The notes below the pieces were generated by a model that did not search any database, was not told the origin of the DNA, and saw only the letters and a list, made by a program, of their open reading frames with translations. From positions 2,728,001 to 2,792,000 of the forward strand of contig NC_084763.1 of assembly GCF_028858725.1 (NCBI RefSeq): DNA of 64,000 nt, written 5' to 3'. Below, in pieces: positions 1 to 13,189 of this stretch. The DNA comes from Colius striatus (taxonomy: Eukaryota > Chordata > Aves > Coliiformes > Coliidae). A program made the translations under genes and the position numbers. Within the stretch, counting starts at the first letter, position 1. Every line of letters starts with the position of its first letter.

Positions 1-720
1 ACAGAGCAGCCAGTCAGTCAGACTACTTATAATTCACACACACAAAAACTGTGTTAAAATAATGAATGTGATGTGTCAGGCTATATAAACAGCCAAAATG
101 GAACCAAGAAATCCACCCCTGAGTCAATAATACTTTGAAATGTAAGGGGCAAGATTTAAGCACCCCATTCTTAATTCATCCTGGCTTACCTGCATCATGG
201 TAATGATAATTAAAGCCCCATAACTTCTCTTTTCAAGAAGTTTTTCTATCAGATGAACTCTTTTTTAGTGTTAGTTCAACAGTTATTGTCACAAATCCTG
301 TGACAGACATGTTTCTCAGGACAGTGCACTAAAGAAATGCTTGATATGATCTGATGATTTTTTAGCATCAGTGCAGCCCTTTTTAGCATCAGTGTGACCT
401 TTTGAGGGTTAAGCAAAACTCTCAATCCATTATATTAAGGCTCCATGAAAATCTTAAACCTAAGAAGTCGTTGATAGGTAAATGGTGACATGTTTGCCTT
501 CTTATTAAACCTAGCTCCAAGGATTCTGATTTGGTTGGGCTGCTGATGTCCCTGAAAGGTAAACTCCTGTTCTGATGTCTGCATAAGAACGCATCAAAAC
601 CCATCTCTTTGTCTGTCAGACTTCAGAGAGGTAAAGTTTGTCATCTTGGAGAGGGGCAAATGTAATGATGCCTGCAATGTTTAAAGTGCAGTCAGCAACC
701 CCAAGGCAATGTAGCCAAAA
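1..720. other. Noncoding sequence, no gene seen
   Basis: AT-rich unique-looking DNA with no recognisable coding region. The only local structure is a 14-bp word (ttttagcatcagtg) that occurs twice, at about 360-373 and 381-394, with a 21-bp period, which is a small tandem duplication. The open frames present are 60-70 codons and show no family resemblance or splice context. Confidence 0.6.
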
Positions 721-851
721 TGAACTTGGAAAGCTCTAGAAGAATGCAACCTAGAGGAGCAGTTTGGGTAGACTTGAACTTGAACTTGGGTGGACTTTTC
801 TTCTTGAACTTGGAAAGCTCTAGAAGAATGCAACCTAGAGGAGCAGTTTGG
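721..851. repeat. 47-bp direct duplication (two copies, 84-bp period)
   Basis: The 47 bases at 721-767 recur without visible difference at 805-851. The 37-bp spacer contains short echoes of the first bases of the unit (gacttgaacttgaacttggg), so the structure looks like a partial tandem duplication with slippage of the acttga motif. A 67-codon frame runs through both copies and repeats a peptide block. That follows from the 84-bp period being a multiple of three and is not evidence of a gene. Confidence 0.9.
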
Positions 852-3188
852 TTTCCCCCTTCAATATACAAAATACTAGTACATTTTCCCTTAAATTCAC
901 ATGGTTATTGGATTGTCAGCTGACAGCCAAGCCTAACAAGCATTAAATAAAGCCCTATTTCCTTCCAGCCTTTCACGGACGTGAGGGGGCTCTGTGGGGA
1001 AGGCAGGACACCTCACTGAAGTAAAAGTGAGATTACTTAGATTTAACTGTGTAATTCAGTCCATAGTAACCAGACCTGAAAAAAGGGTCTGGCTTCCCTA
1101 CAGGAAAAGGAGTAAAAGGAGTAATTTTCTTATTAGAAATTGCACATAGGTTTTGTCCTTCACCAATATCTTTGTCAATGGCATGAACTGTCAAGAGGTT
1201 CTCGTGGGAAAACCCTTTATCCCCAAATATATTGCTAAAATACAGTATCTGGGTTATGTTTGGTCCTTAAAACTTAGCACACACAGTTTTAGACTAAAGG
1301 TCCATCTTTCTTCAGATTCCTGACTCCAGATACTTCATTTTATTCTAACCACAATTTCTCAGCATCTCACTGAGCTGGGCTCTGAAAATCCAAACATCTA
1401 ACCTATCTCCAATGAAGCAGAATATAATGTGCAGGATGCACTGTTTCTCTGTTCCACAATTAGAACGTTAACTCTCATTCTGATTGGGAGTTAAAGCTTA
1501 TGGAGGCAAGAATCACCTGTTCCTAGGTCCATCTGCTCCCTCACATCGTGACAAAAAGCTTCAAGTTTGATTGGGATCTTTTTCTTCTCATCTCAGAAGG
1601 ATAATAACCTCCAGTCTTTTGCTTCCAAAATGGTTATACATTTCAGGACTTGGAGTCCACATTGCCAGAGACATTCATTAAATCTAGATGTTAAACATCA
1701 AGTGAGGCTGAGCAGCTCTGAGAGCTGATATCTAAGTCGGAGCTCGATTCATATTTTATGTCGAAGCAAACTATTTCTGTGTAGAAATCCCCCAGATCTT
1801 CATCACTGCCTCTTCTGAGGTTTCTACAAGGTCATCCCGCTCAGAAAAGCTTCTGATATGCAAATACAGTCGCTCATATTTCAGCACAACAGTAACACAG
1901 GGGCCAGCTTATTACTAGTTAAGGTCTGGTTTTGTTCTGAAGCTGAGGAGAGGAAAAATTCCTTGGCTTAGATCTGAAACAGTGATGGCAATGTGCAGTG
2001 CAGCCTTGTGAAGAAACTGCACTTGGGTCAAAGGTGAAAACAGGTTACACCTGTATCTTTCTTTTCACGTTAGGCATTCACAGGGCAAGCTGGAAAGTCT
2101 GGCTGTGAGAGGATGCACACCACACACATTGGACTAAACTCCCATTGCCACCAGTACTGTGCAGATTTCTGATGTATGGTTTGTGCTGCTGTAGGGATGG
2201 AGGCAGGTCTTCTGCAATAGCATCCCTGGGCAATGATTGAAAAGCTGTATTCCAAGGCTTGTGTAGCACTGGTGACAAATTCTCGTCTGACTTCCATTTC
2301 CTATTATCTTACTAAATAACTGAACCCCAGAATCTGGGTGAATGGATGGAGAGGATACACAAGCACCCTGGGTTGGAGTGACACCAGCAGGTAGAGAAAT
2401 CTAACCTGAGCCAAACTGCTGTTGATACCAAAGAGGATTCCCTGTAGAGTGTCCTCTATACCTAAGAATTCACTTTCTACAACTCCCTCTGACTGCTGCA
2501 GAGTTCCTCTCAGAAGAGCAAAGCCGTTTAACTTTTCTCTCCCCTGAAAGGATGCTCATCATTTTGGATGCATTTTGGGGAGAGGAGGTCTCAAAGTATC
2601 CAGTGAGTTACCAGCTCAGTTCTTCTCATTACGACTAGCACAGGAGTGCAACTGCTCTGGGAAAATGATCGTGATTCTTTTATATTATGACATATACAAT
2701 TAGAGAATAAATCAACCACTCAGGGGTTCGATTTTTGAAGGAATAATCGCCCTAAAATTAATGTGACTCCTCAGAACTGCAAATACTTGGTCAGCTATGA
2801 AGTAATCTGACCTCCTGAAACTTGTGGTTTCAAACTGGGCACCTTGATTAAACAAAACCATTTTAAAAACACAAATTGCTTCTTTATAATTTGAATGGTT
2901 TCTAGAAAATAATCTCCAGTGACAAACAGTGTTTCCCACATGTTAAATAATAGCTTTTGGGGCTTGTAACAATTTTTTCTGAAGTAATCAGAAAAGTAAT
3001 ACACTGAGCAATTGCATTTGGAATGTCTCTGTTTCCTTCCTTTGCAAGTATGTAAAATGGCACTTACCTTTTAATCCAAACATCAAGTACAGACTCTGAT
3101 TCCCTTTTGGAGCTAAAACCAAATTTTGATCAATCTTTTTTAATTAAAGAAACAGAGATTGTTTGCTTGTATTTATGTTTCCCATGGC
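852..3188. other. Noncoding sequence, no gene or repeat recognised
   Basis: Unique-looking sequence of mixed composition. Frames do not exceed about 75 codons on either strand (for example minus strand 2070-2297), and none resembles a known protein. No CR1 tail motif, LTR end or simple repeat of note was seen. Confidence 0.5.
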
Positions 3189-3228
3189 AAAAAAAACCAA
3201 CCCCAAACCAAAACCCAAACAACAAACC
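3189..3228. repeat. A/C-rich low-complexity tract
   Basis: A 40-bp tract made almost only of A and C, built from runs of A joined to CCAA and CCCAAA words, followed by a short CAT run. The core aaacccaaacaa recurs at about 4902 and, in similar form, near 44652 and 55166. It may be a decayed poly(A)-like tail or a microsatellite; no adjoining element body was recognised. Confidence 0.7.
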
Positions 3229-6200
3229 ATCATCATCTTCCTTCCAATGCTTTTATGCTTTTATTTTACCTGCCTTGATTCTTCTGGTCTGGACTTGTGC
3301 TTACAAACTATGTAGATGAAAAAGTGTGGTCATATGGTTTATCTAGTAAGGGATCTCCCCTTAGAAAGAAATAAATCCGATAAACTTACTGCTTCTTCTA
3401 TCTACTGACTCTGAGTGTTTGTGAACGACAGAGAAGAGATGAAGTGCATCGTGAAAGAGCCCCAGAGCACAGGGAAACTGCTGCAGTGCAAGCAAGATGA
3501 CTCTCTCTTACCCCTTCTGTCTTGCCTGAGGAACATGGGGAGAAGGGAATGAGGCACTGAAAGGCTGAGAACTGAGCTGAACTCATTGCCACTCTGGCAT
3601 ATTGAGTCAGTCACTCCTACATCTAAAAGCCCTGAAGGCTCTTGAAATTTTATCAGGAGAAAAGCCTGAGAAATGAGAGGAAAAGAAGAATAGAGCAGTT
3701 TCCTAATGGCATCGCACTCCCTGGGCCTGGGAGGAGGTCCAGCCCTCTGAATTATGCTGCCTGCCTCATTCTGATCATTTGAATTGCCTCAGGTGTGGCT
3801 GCTCTACAGACACGAGTCCGCCCTCGCTGTGTGTGACTGTGCTCCACTTTGGCCCTTGTGGGTGACTTTCTGCTCTTTGTCTTTCTAGGGAAGCTTATTA
3901 TAAGATATTTTTTTTCACAAGCTGTTTGATAGAATTATAGCACTTTGCCATTGCTGTGTTTCTGCCACCATATATCACACTGCATAGCTCTAAACCTCAC
4001 AGAGAGAAATAGACAGCATTTATTTAGCCACCCCATAAGACAATTCTGCTTCCACAGACAGCTTCACCAATCTTAAACGTGCTGACATCGAAGGATGGTT
4101 GCTTCTTAACCTCACTCTTTCCTTCCCTCACCAGTGCTATTATGTCCTTCTCTGTTTTCCCAATTCTATCCTCTCCCCTTTCCACCTCTTGGTGCTCATC
4201 AGATCTTCTCTGAGCTGCTTTGACTTGCTGTCCAAACAGAAAATGTTCACCTGTTTTTTACTTCTTCCTGAAGTTAGTGAATTAAAGAGGCTGTTAAAGA
4301 GGATAAAACAAGCTCCAGTGAAGCCTGGAGAACAAGGCAGAGTGGGAACGGGGTAAAGGACATCCCCTTTTGTTGATGGTTAACTGTTAATCCTCACCAC
4401 TGCACCTCAGAAGACAGGAGATTCCAGTATCACTTTTGGTTTGCAGCTTACTGGAGGACCCTCCTGGGTTACTGAGATCCTCTTCCACATCACAGTTTCC
4501 CTGGTAGCAAAATCAATCCTGCCCTGTCTCTTCCTCAGCACTCACTCCCATGACATTGCCTGGCATAATATACTACAGCTTTGGCTGCTGCCAGTTCCCG
4601 TGTTTGTGCAGCAGAACTGCAGGCAGGGTAGCAAGGAAAATGGTGCTGGAGGAAAAAAGCAGGATTTTGATCTGTTGTTTTTTTACCAAAATTCTGATCA
4701 GGCCCATAATCATTTTTCTAAACTCTTGGAATGGTTGTGACTTGCCAAAATGCCAGAGGCTAGCAACAATGCACTAATCAAGAAAGCCAAGACAAATATT
4801 CACTTAGGGAAGCTCGTGAGTATGTTGGAAGGGAGAAAGAAATCTAATCCCAGAAAGCAGGGGAGAGTTTGTCTTCATTTCTTTCAGCTAGCCCTCAAAA
4901 AAACCCAAACAACAAAAGCAGGGAGAAATCATGGGATTTCTCTGCCTTACTTGGTATAAACACCTAAGTGAGATTTATTCTGCAAGAGGGAGGAAAGAAA
5001 ACATGAGGAGTGTCTCAAGACAGGTTGGGGATAGCCTATGTTGCAGCAGAGAAGGGAAAGGGAGCTTGGAGTAACTATTCTGAAGGAACTCAAATGTATT
5101 TCAGTTATAAGAAAATGAGCAATTTGAGCCAACAGCCTCTGCTATCAAACCTGAAGGGAGTAAATCTAGATTGCTCTAAAAGACTGTAAGAGCTAAAATC
5201 CAACTCTATTCATAATTCATGTTGCTGAGTAACTGATCTAAGTGTACTCTGCAAATGTCAGCTATCTGCTGCAAGTGTGGGGAATCTTAACACATGCAGT
5301 GTGCTTCACTCACCAAGAGGAACACGTTGCACTGAAAGGTGCTTGCTCACAGGAGGAGACTTCCTAGGTAGGTATTGCCTTAGGAAGGAGCAGGCAGTGA
5401 AAAGGCAGTTGGGATATAAGTTCAAGTACCACAATATCTGCTGGAGCCTTTGGGAGATATAAAAAGACAATGCTTCCATCTCTGGCCATACTCTTTACCC
5501 CTGGGATCATCACCTTTTACTTTTGCAGTGGCTAAAACGAAGGGTCTCTGGGACATAGAAAATGGCATTTTTATTTCATTTGAATCCAAACTTAATAGAA
5601 AAATGTTTCACTTTGGCTCTCCTGAGAAGCTTTCCAGACTCTGTGACTGTTCAGTGAAGTGATAGCTGGTCAATGTCTGAAAGGGCTCCACCAAGCAAGG
5701 CAAGAGAATTCCCGTGGTCCACTGCTTTGTGAGCGACTCCCTGAACTCCCCAGGGGTCTGGCCTGGGATGCAATGAGAGTCTCAAATCAAAACTTTCAAG
5801 TCTACACACCATTCTTTACAATGATTTTTTTTATTCTTGAGAGATTTCCAAACCAATGTTCAAGTATAGGAGAACAAGATCAAAGGAAAAGCCTGTTGGA
5901 ACAAACGCACTCTGTGCGGAGCAGGGGGATCCTCATTTGTTATGGCCCTGAGGTATTTCCTGCATGCTCTGAATAATTCCATCAAATATTGAAATCCCTT
6001 ACTGCTGCCCACCTGGAAGAATAGGCAAGCATTTCTTGAAGTGAAAGACCTGCAGAAATCAATATAATACTCACCACTAACATTCCCAGTGTTTAGGTAT
6101 AAGCTGAAGGTAACATCGTGGGTACAGGAGAGTACACCTAGGGTACGTGATCTCAGTCTTGCACTGTCTGATATTTCTCAAGGGGAATAATGGATTTGAT

Positions 6201-7506
6201 ACATAAACTAGCACTCCATAATCGAATTACCTTCTGGTGGGGTTTAGGAATTTCCCACCTTCTCAGGGGCTGGGTTTTAACACGGGCTAGACTGAGGGAG
6301 TGAACAGAAGGGACAATATCAACAAATCCTTCCTTATTTTTAACTGTTGAGGTTTAGTCAGGAATAGACCTTCCTGGTCTGCCAGTGAGCAAAGGGAAAC
6401 ATTCATTAATGCACTTAACTATTTACTCTCAAACACATGCCTAATTAAAGCCAGTAGAGCCCTAACCAAACTCAGTCTGTCAATACCTAATGTAAGTTAC
6501 ATTTCACTCTCCAGCATCCGTGTATGAAGTTGGGACCTGGCAGTCCTGAAAATTAGGCTGTATTACCTTCTTCTTACATTATCATCTCCTAGTTGCTGCT
6601 GGAATGATCATTATTGCTGCCACAGTCCACATGCTCAAGTATTCAGCAGGCTGTAGGTGCTGTCTGCCTGCTTCTGACATCATACTAGCTTATGGCTAAG
6701 GAACAAGGGATTTGCTAGCCAGTGGCATAGGAGGATATGGCATGGCTGACTTTCTAACTTGAACACACAGCTTATTCTCACACTCCAAAGGTTATTTGCA
6801 TGGTCCTTATCAGTGCTTAGCACAAGCACAAACAAAGCTCCTACATGTACACGTGGTTCCTTCGCTTCTTCACTCGTGCACACCAGTGTGTCTCTCTGAA
6901 CTTGGGACCACTCTGCCTTTTTTACTGGCCATCCATCTTTTCAGCCTTGTATGCAAAGTCCTACATCAGGCAGACCTAAATCTTAAAAAAATTAATTAAA
7001 TTACAAGTGAGACTTTTCTTTAGGCAATTTTTCCAAAACTATCTTAGTCCTGGAGTCATAACAAGAAATTTACTGTGCCATACATCACTGCTAGCTTAAT
7101 TCAGAACGAGCTGTATTTCAGTATTGACAGCAGTGGTAAATTGGCTACAGTCTACTGAAGCTTTTATTTCTCCCCATATAACTTCTAGCTATCTTAGGAC
7201 CACATCTTTGTTGGGAGAACAGATAGGATTTAACTTTTACATTCACCTTATTCACTTTCTAGATTATTTTATGTTAAATATCATTTTGAATGCATTCTAA
7301 ATTCAATTTCGACTCAGGAATCTAGGTCCAAGCTTAGATCTGCTTATATATTATATTTTATTGGAGTGAATACTTCTGGCTGATGTAACAGCCAGACTGA
7401 AATAAAGGAGAGTAACCAAGTCATGCATACAATGCTGTACTGTGAGGAAAGAGGGATTTATAGCAGCAGGCACTGGCATGAATTTCTATCAAAGATGGCA
7501 CAAGAA
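3229..7506. other. Noncoding sequence with one small A/C-rich tract
   Basis: No gene is supported. The largest frames are 99 and 105 codons (plus 4441-4740 and 5659-5976) and look like chance. At 4896-4917 there is an A/C-rich tract sharing the aaacccaaacaa core with the tract near 3.2 kb. From about 7020 to 7380 the sequence is notably AT-rich. Confidence 0.5.
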
Positions 7507-10500
7507 CTACTCTGTCAGAGCCTGGAGGACTGTGTTTCTAAAACTATCCATTAGGTTTAGTTCCTTCTTGTGGGCAGGGATAATGTGCCTGCAAGGCCAG
7601 CAAGGATAGTCAGCCACAGTGGTGTGCAAACTGGTTTTCTTCAGTAGCTGAAGGGGCTTCAGGCTTTGGCAAGGGTGCCTCAGGAAGACACGCAGCAAAG
7701 CAGAGCAGTGCTGCCCCACCGGCTGCCCTAACCCAGCCCTCATCTCTCCAAGGTGCCTAGGGAGGAGGGCATTGCTCTTATCACTCTCATTGCTTGTCAT
7801 CAAACTTCCTGGCACATGGCCCTGCTGCTGGTCTCCAAACGCTGTGATGCCCAGCAGCCAATTCAGGCTGGGAACCGACAGACCTGAGAGTAGGAAACTG
7901 CACTGAAGCCTGTTTGTCTTCTCCAGAATGATGGAAGCCTTGACCATTTCTGCTGGGCTCTGGACTTGAATTCCCAGGAGTCTAGAGGGCGATTTGTCCC
8001 TAGGTGTTTTGAACTTTAAAGACAGAAAGGACCCCCCTGGCATACAGAGCAGGTAGAAGCCATGCTCTGCTCTCTTGTCATTTTCCTCCCACACTTCTGC
8101 TCTCTCATCTCCATTTTCTCTTCAGTCTCATTTATTTTTTTTCCATACTGTTAAGCTGTAAGTAGTTGATAGAATGACAATGATATAAGGCTGCTTCTTG
8201 CTGAATCCTCCATCCTTTACATGGGTGGATAAGTCCCTGTAATTGCAGCGAGCTTTAATCAATTGCTCACAAATACATACTTGCCCTTTTTTTTCCCAGG
8301 TATTTTGAATGTTAAGAGTACCTATTACCTATTTTAAATTATCCAAGCTCTGAATGCACACAAGTCCATGAAACTTTTCATTTTTAATTTGAGCCTTTTC
8401 TCCCTGGAGGGGTCTGGAATTCTTTACAAATTTATCAGCATTGACTAAGTGAAAAAAAAAACCCAGCAACCAAGCAATGTCCTTACGTGTCCTAGATTTT
8501 CCTCCAGGGAAAACTGTTGGGAGTTTAGACTTGAAAAACAGCATGTCTCATTAAGCCAAGTTGTTCTGGATTGTAAGAAATGTTCCACCATTCAGTAAAG
8601 GTCTAATTTAATGCCCATTGAGTGCCAAAGGAATAATCTTATTTATTTCAGTAGACACAGAAACAAACTGCTCTTGCAAATCCTTTGGGTTCACGTTCCT
8701 CAAATACAGAAAGAGGCTGAGCATCAGTATCCAGGGAAGCAGGGTGAGGATGAGTTCTGCTGCGCAGACGAAACACAAACCATTGTCGACATTAGGCAGA
8801 AGGGACTTGTGGTTATTTGTAAGGATAATTCAGGTGTCTGCAGTAGCAGACAGTGTGCAGAAGGGTCAGCAAACACAATAGGAAAAGTGAAGTTTGAATC
8901 TGCTTGTCTCTTCTGGAAGAAAAACAACATGAAATAAATCTCTGCTCGGTGACTGGCAAGTTAGTGTCTCTGTGCTAGTGAGTTTGCTGCAGCTGGTTTG
9001 CTGGTCAGTAAGGTGTGTGAAAATTTGTGCAGAAGTCTGCCAGCTGAATATGTGAGAAAGACCTTTGATCACAACTTTCAGTGATGAGATTGATGTGGGA
9101 AATAAGTCTTAGCAAGGCAAAAACTGAAGAGCCAACAACCAGTGACCAAAGAATAAGAGTTTGGGGATTAGTGGGGAATTCTCCATTTTCTTTGAAAGTG
9201 AAAAGATAAAGAAGATTATTGAAACAGGAGCTGCAGTGAGCAAAATAATGGAGTGGACAGTTAAGATACTGTAACTGGATACAGACATCTTGAAGTAGGT
9301 GTTCTCCTTCAGTGATCCTGTGGTAGAAGCTACTCTTTCGTGAAGCATCATATCAAAGAACTGATAGAAGTGAAGGCAAGGGTGATCTGTGTGATTTAAA
9401 GATCAAATACAGGAAGAGAGATGTGGCTTACAGGCAATTCAAGACAGACAGAAATTTGCTGAACCAGAGAGCCCAAAGTGCAGGCCACCAACTGGTCTCT
9501 AATAGGATATGCTTGTAGGGCAAGATGTCTAATGGTGGAAAACCAGCACTCTGTTCTGGAGGAAAAGTGGGTGGAAATGAGGGTGTAACAGCAAAGGGAG
9601 AAAGCAGAGAGTTGGATCAGGTTAGTGGGGGTTAAACAGATCACCACACAATTCTGCATCTCTAAGAAACCATAATCAGGCTCCATAAATAACCTACAAG
9701 GCAACTGACTGAGTCTGGTCATTACAAGTCAGACAAAAAGGCTCGGTGTGCACACACATCCTTTGCATCAGTTTCTACTGTCATGTGCATGAGAGAGATT
9801 CTTTCATGGTGTGGCAGATGAACTTACCTTCCCTCCCCAGCACAGCTCTGGCAGCTCTCCTGCAGTAGGAATTCCTCACTCAAATCTCAGTCTTCATAAG
9901 TCTCTTCTCCTTGCTACTGTGCTCTCGTAAATGAAACTGAGCTAGAAGTACTGGTAGGTAACAGAGATGTGGTGTCAGCCTTCAAAAAGTGAAAGATGTG
10001 GTAATTACTGTCCAGAAAGTCTAGCTTCAGCCCCTTTTAAAATACAGGAATGAATAACAGTTTCTAGCCATCTGGAAGATAGCAGAGGCGTTAGGAACAA
10101 GCATGGCTTAGGAAAAGGAGCTCTGGCCCTTAGCTTTTGACAGAATTGCCAAATGAGGGCACTGTGACAGATGCAATGCAGGGCTTTTGCTGCATATCAT
10201 AACTTCAGGGGAAATGTTATAGTTACAACTGAGTCTTGAAACGAAGTGCAGTGCCAAAGGGAAAGATGGAGATGAAGCAAGAGGCTGGTGTTAGGCACCC
10301 AAGGCTTGTTTATCACGTTTGCTAAGAAGGAGGCTTTCAGTACCCACAAGTGGCTTCATGTTCAGTAACATACCATTCAGCTTGAGTGTGGGCCCCTGGG
10401 GTAGCCTTTTCTTTAACCTGCCCAAAATGGACACCTGAGGTTCTCCTTTCTTGCACTGCCATTGAAATACTGGTAAAAATGAGAAGTGTTCATTACCATT

Positions 10501-11489
10501 GCCTGCTTCCCTGCATTTGTGTCCATTCCTCCTAGGAAGCTCCTTATTCACACTCAGGGAGTCATATTATACTAATCAAACAAACAGAAGGGATGTGCAG
10601 TATTCATTAGACATTTCATGCCTTCACAGAGCCCTTCACAGGGCAAACAACATGGAAATGTGGTGTTTCAGACCACATTAATTTGGAAGAGGTAGCAATA
10701 CAGATGATCACAGAGAAGAGGGGAAGGAAAAACAGAGGTATAAGGGTAAGTTACAGGAGGGAGTTGAGGATTTAGACATGGAAGAAATTAAGGAAGGCCA
10801 AAATCTGGGACAAATATCAGGAAAGGCTTCCTACTAGTGAGATATAGAATATACTGGAAAGGAATGGTCTAAATTCACCACTATTTAAGGGAAAAGAAGG
10901 TCAAAATCTTCCATAGGAATACAACAGGTAGGTTAGGTTGCATGTCCCCAGTGCATAAGCTCTGGTTGCCACAAGGATTCTTTTAAGAGATATGAAGTTC
11001 ATAACAACCTTCCCTTTCTCTATGGAGTGATGGAATGGGCGTCCCAATACTTTTGTTATAACATGGTTGAAGTATCCTTGGAGAGGAGAATGTGAACAGG
11101 TCTCTTCTACCCGTATGGTTAACCATGTACAAATTGTGGAACAGCAGCACCTTGCAGTTCTATTCCACATCAGATCCCATTGGACTAAGTGCTGCCAAGA
11201 GGTGTGATAAAAACAATTTCCTTATCCTGGGTCAGATAATCTGAATGTGAAAGGTAATCCAATGAGCAGTTTTACAAATGATGGGGTATAGAAAGGAGAA
11301 CAGAGTAGGTAATGCCAGCATGGTGAGGAGGTAACATAAGTTAACTAGTTTCCAAGCTGGTGTTTTAGTCTGTGCTGTGAGTTCTTAAAAGATCTTGTGT
11401 CTGCTTCCCATGTTGAAACACTTTCAGATATGCACTTTTCAGTGGAAGTATTGTAGCTAGAACATCACCAAGAACAAGTCAGGTGTAGC
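7507..11489. other. Noncoding sequence including an unexplained 195-codon open frame
   Basis: The minus strand at 7507-8094 is open for 195 codons from an ATG, one of the longest frames of the window. The predicted protein has no recognisable motif, signal peptide, membrane segment or repeat. The frame could be a long 3' exon, part of an unrecognised old transposon, or chance, and I do not call it a gene. The rest of the stretch shows only short frames (for example 108 codons at plus 8611-8937 and minus 9396-9722) and no repeat I recognise. Confidence 0.4.
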
Positions 11490-11846
11490 TTAGGTAGTGA
11501 AAATGCACAAAGAACAGTGAGTTACATCAAAAACCGTTTGGAGGTTCATAGGGTTCCCTAACCAACCTTCTGCCTTGGCTGTCAGAATGCAGGGCAGCAT
11601 GGAAAGAGTGATTGCTTTCCCCTCTGATCCCAGAATCTCCCGATAAACCTTCACCACAGACATCCCTGAGGGCAGAGTGATGCTGCACAGTCCACAAGTG
11701 CAAGGCCTGGGCTCTGCACTCACCTTGAACTCAAACCCATAACTTCTGAGACAGGTTTTCCTCCTTTGTAGTTCTGTAGCTGCTACATTCTCACGAGGTC
11801 TTTTCAGATGCAGAATAAGAAGGAGTAATGTCTTTTCACCACTTTC
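11490..11846 (-). other. Possible exon: minus-strand open frame with strong splice donor
   Basis: Reading the minus strand, a frame is open from 11846 down to a stop at about 11490, roughly 119 codons. Inside it, after 41 codons, is a good consensus donor (AAG then GTGAGT, donor bases at 11718-11723) falling exactly between codons. The upstream part, ending in YGFEFK, is bounded by a stop at 11847-11849, and no convincing pyrimidine-rich acceptor is visible before it. The peptide is not from a family I recognise. Chance is the leading explanation; a real internal or first exon is the alternative. Confidence 0.15.
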
Positions 11847-11849
11847 CTA

Positions 11850-13189
11850 CTCATGCTCATACATACAGTGGTCTGAGGTGTAAGTGCTGTGGAATTACCC
11901 TAATTCCAGGGCAGTTCCCCACAATTATTCCAAGACCACTGCTGCTAATTCAGGTCAGATCTGATTCCATGCATGTACATGTGTTTTTAAAGATCTTGGA
12001 GAAATCAGTTACCTCACTTTTTCTGTCTCCAAGATGTTCCACATCTTCTTTTAACTGCAATGACTGTGTATTTAGGAAAAGTTCCTCTCTTTCCCAACAC
12101 CCATTAATAATGTAACCTTCAGCACAAAGGGCTGTCAATGGTGGGGTTTTTCCTCACTCCAAGAAGTAAAATAAACCCAGTGTTTCCAAATGCAAGAGAC
12201 ATTGCATTCTGAAAGATGTGAGAATGCATCATGAAGGTCTTCCTTGGGGTTATTTTGCTTGATGCCGTTTGACACCATGGTGTAAGCGATATTCTCTTTG
12301 CTCATCTTGTTCTCAGCATTCACTGGCAACTACAAAGAGTATTTTTCAAGCTTGACAGAAACAGACCCAAGGTCAATACTTCTCTTGCACTTTCCAGGAC
12401 AATGCCATTTTATAATGTTTCCTCCAGCCTGACTGCCAAAAAGCTCCAGACTTAGCCCAGTGGTCAAAAAATGCAGTTTGGTCCTTATTCTTTTCAAATC
12501 ATGCAAAGATAATTGCAGCTCCTTGCTTTGGGTCACTCTGTTGCATTGCTAAGCTTCAGATAGAATGCCTGTTTTCTTACTGTTATTGATATAATGATTC
12601 ATGGCCTGAAACAAGCTGGTCATATATTGAAGTTTCAGGAGCCTGGGCATAGCTAGCTGTGAATGGCAGCTGAGGAGGTGTAGCCAGTGGCTTTTCAGAT
12701 GAATATCAATGGGAGAAAAAAGCCCCAAGGATGCACAGCTACACATACCCCTATCTGGAGACTTCCTCCACTTTAAAGCATAGGCAAAGCTTGAACCTGG
12801 AGCTGCAGGGTTTCAGTCTGGCTTACTGTGAAAGAATTCATACACCCTGCAGCCTTTTATCTGCATTGCTTTTACCCTGGCTAAGTGAAATATGGGGAAA
12901 ACAAAGTTATTGGTGAGCCAGTTATAAATGTGGTTCTTTAAGGACCTACAAAAACAAAAGAATGATGCTGCTCTTGATGTCAGCCACAAAATTCCACTCC
13001 ATGCTGCATGATTAAAAGAGGATAAACGGAGTGGCAGCTATAGGCAAGCGTGGCTTGCCAGGGAGCAGCAAGAGCAGCCTGCTCTGCGAGGCAAGTGGGT
13101 AGCCAGGGGTCACAACAGGGTGGGCAAATACAATATCCTCACCAGCAAGGGGCACAGGCCCACAGTACTCAAACAAGAGGAGCAGAGCA
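11850..13189. other. Noncoding sequence, no gene seen
   Basis: Short frames only (up to about 95 codons at plus 11828-12115). The segment from about 13020 to 13190 lies immediately downstream (minus-strand sense) of the LINE fragment and might be its degraded continuation, but I could not match it by eye. Confidence 0.4.

Noticed and set aside
7507..8094. 195-codon minus-strand open frame
   Set aside because: Long for chance, but no motif, family resemblance or supporting splice structure. A vertebrate 64-kb window can contain such a frame by chance; kept only as a note in the regional entry.
13020..13189. Continuation of the LINE fragment
   Set aside because: Adjacent and in the right place, but I could not align it to later RT motifs by eye.
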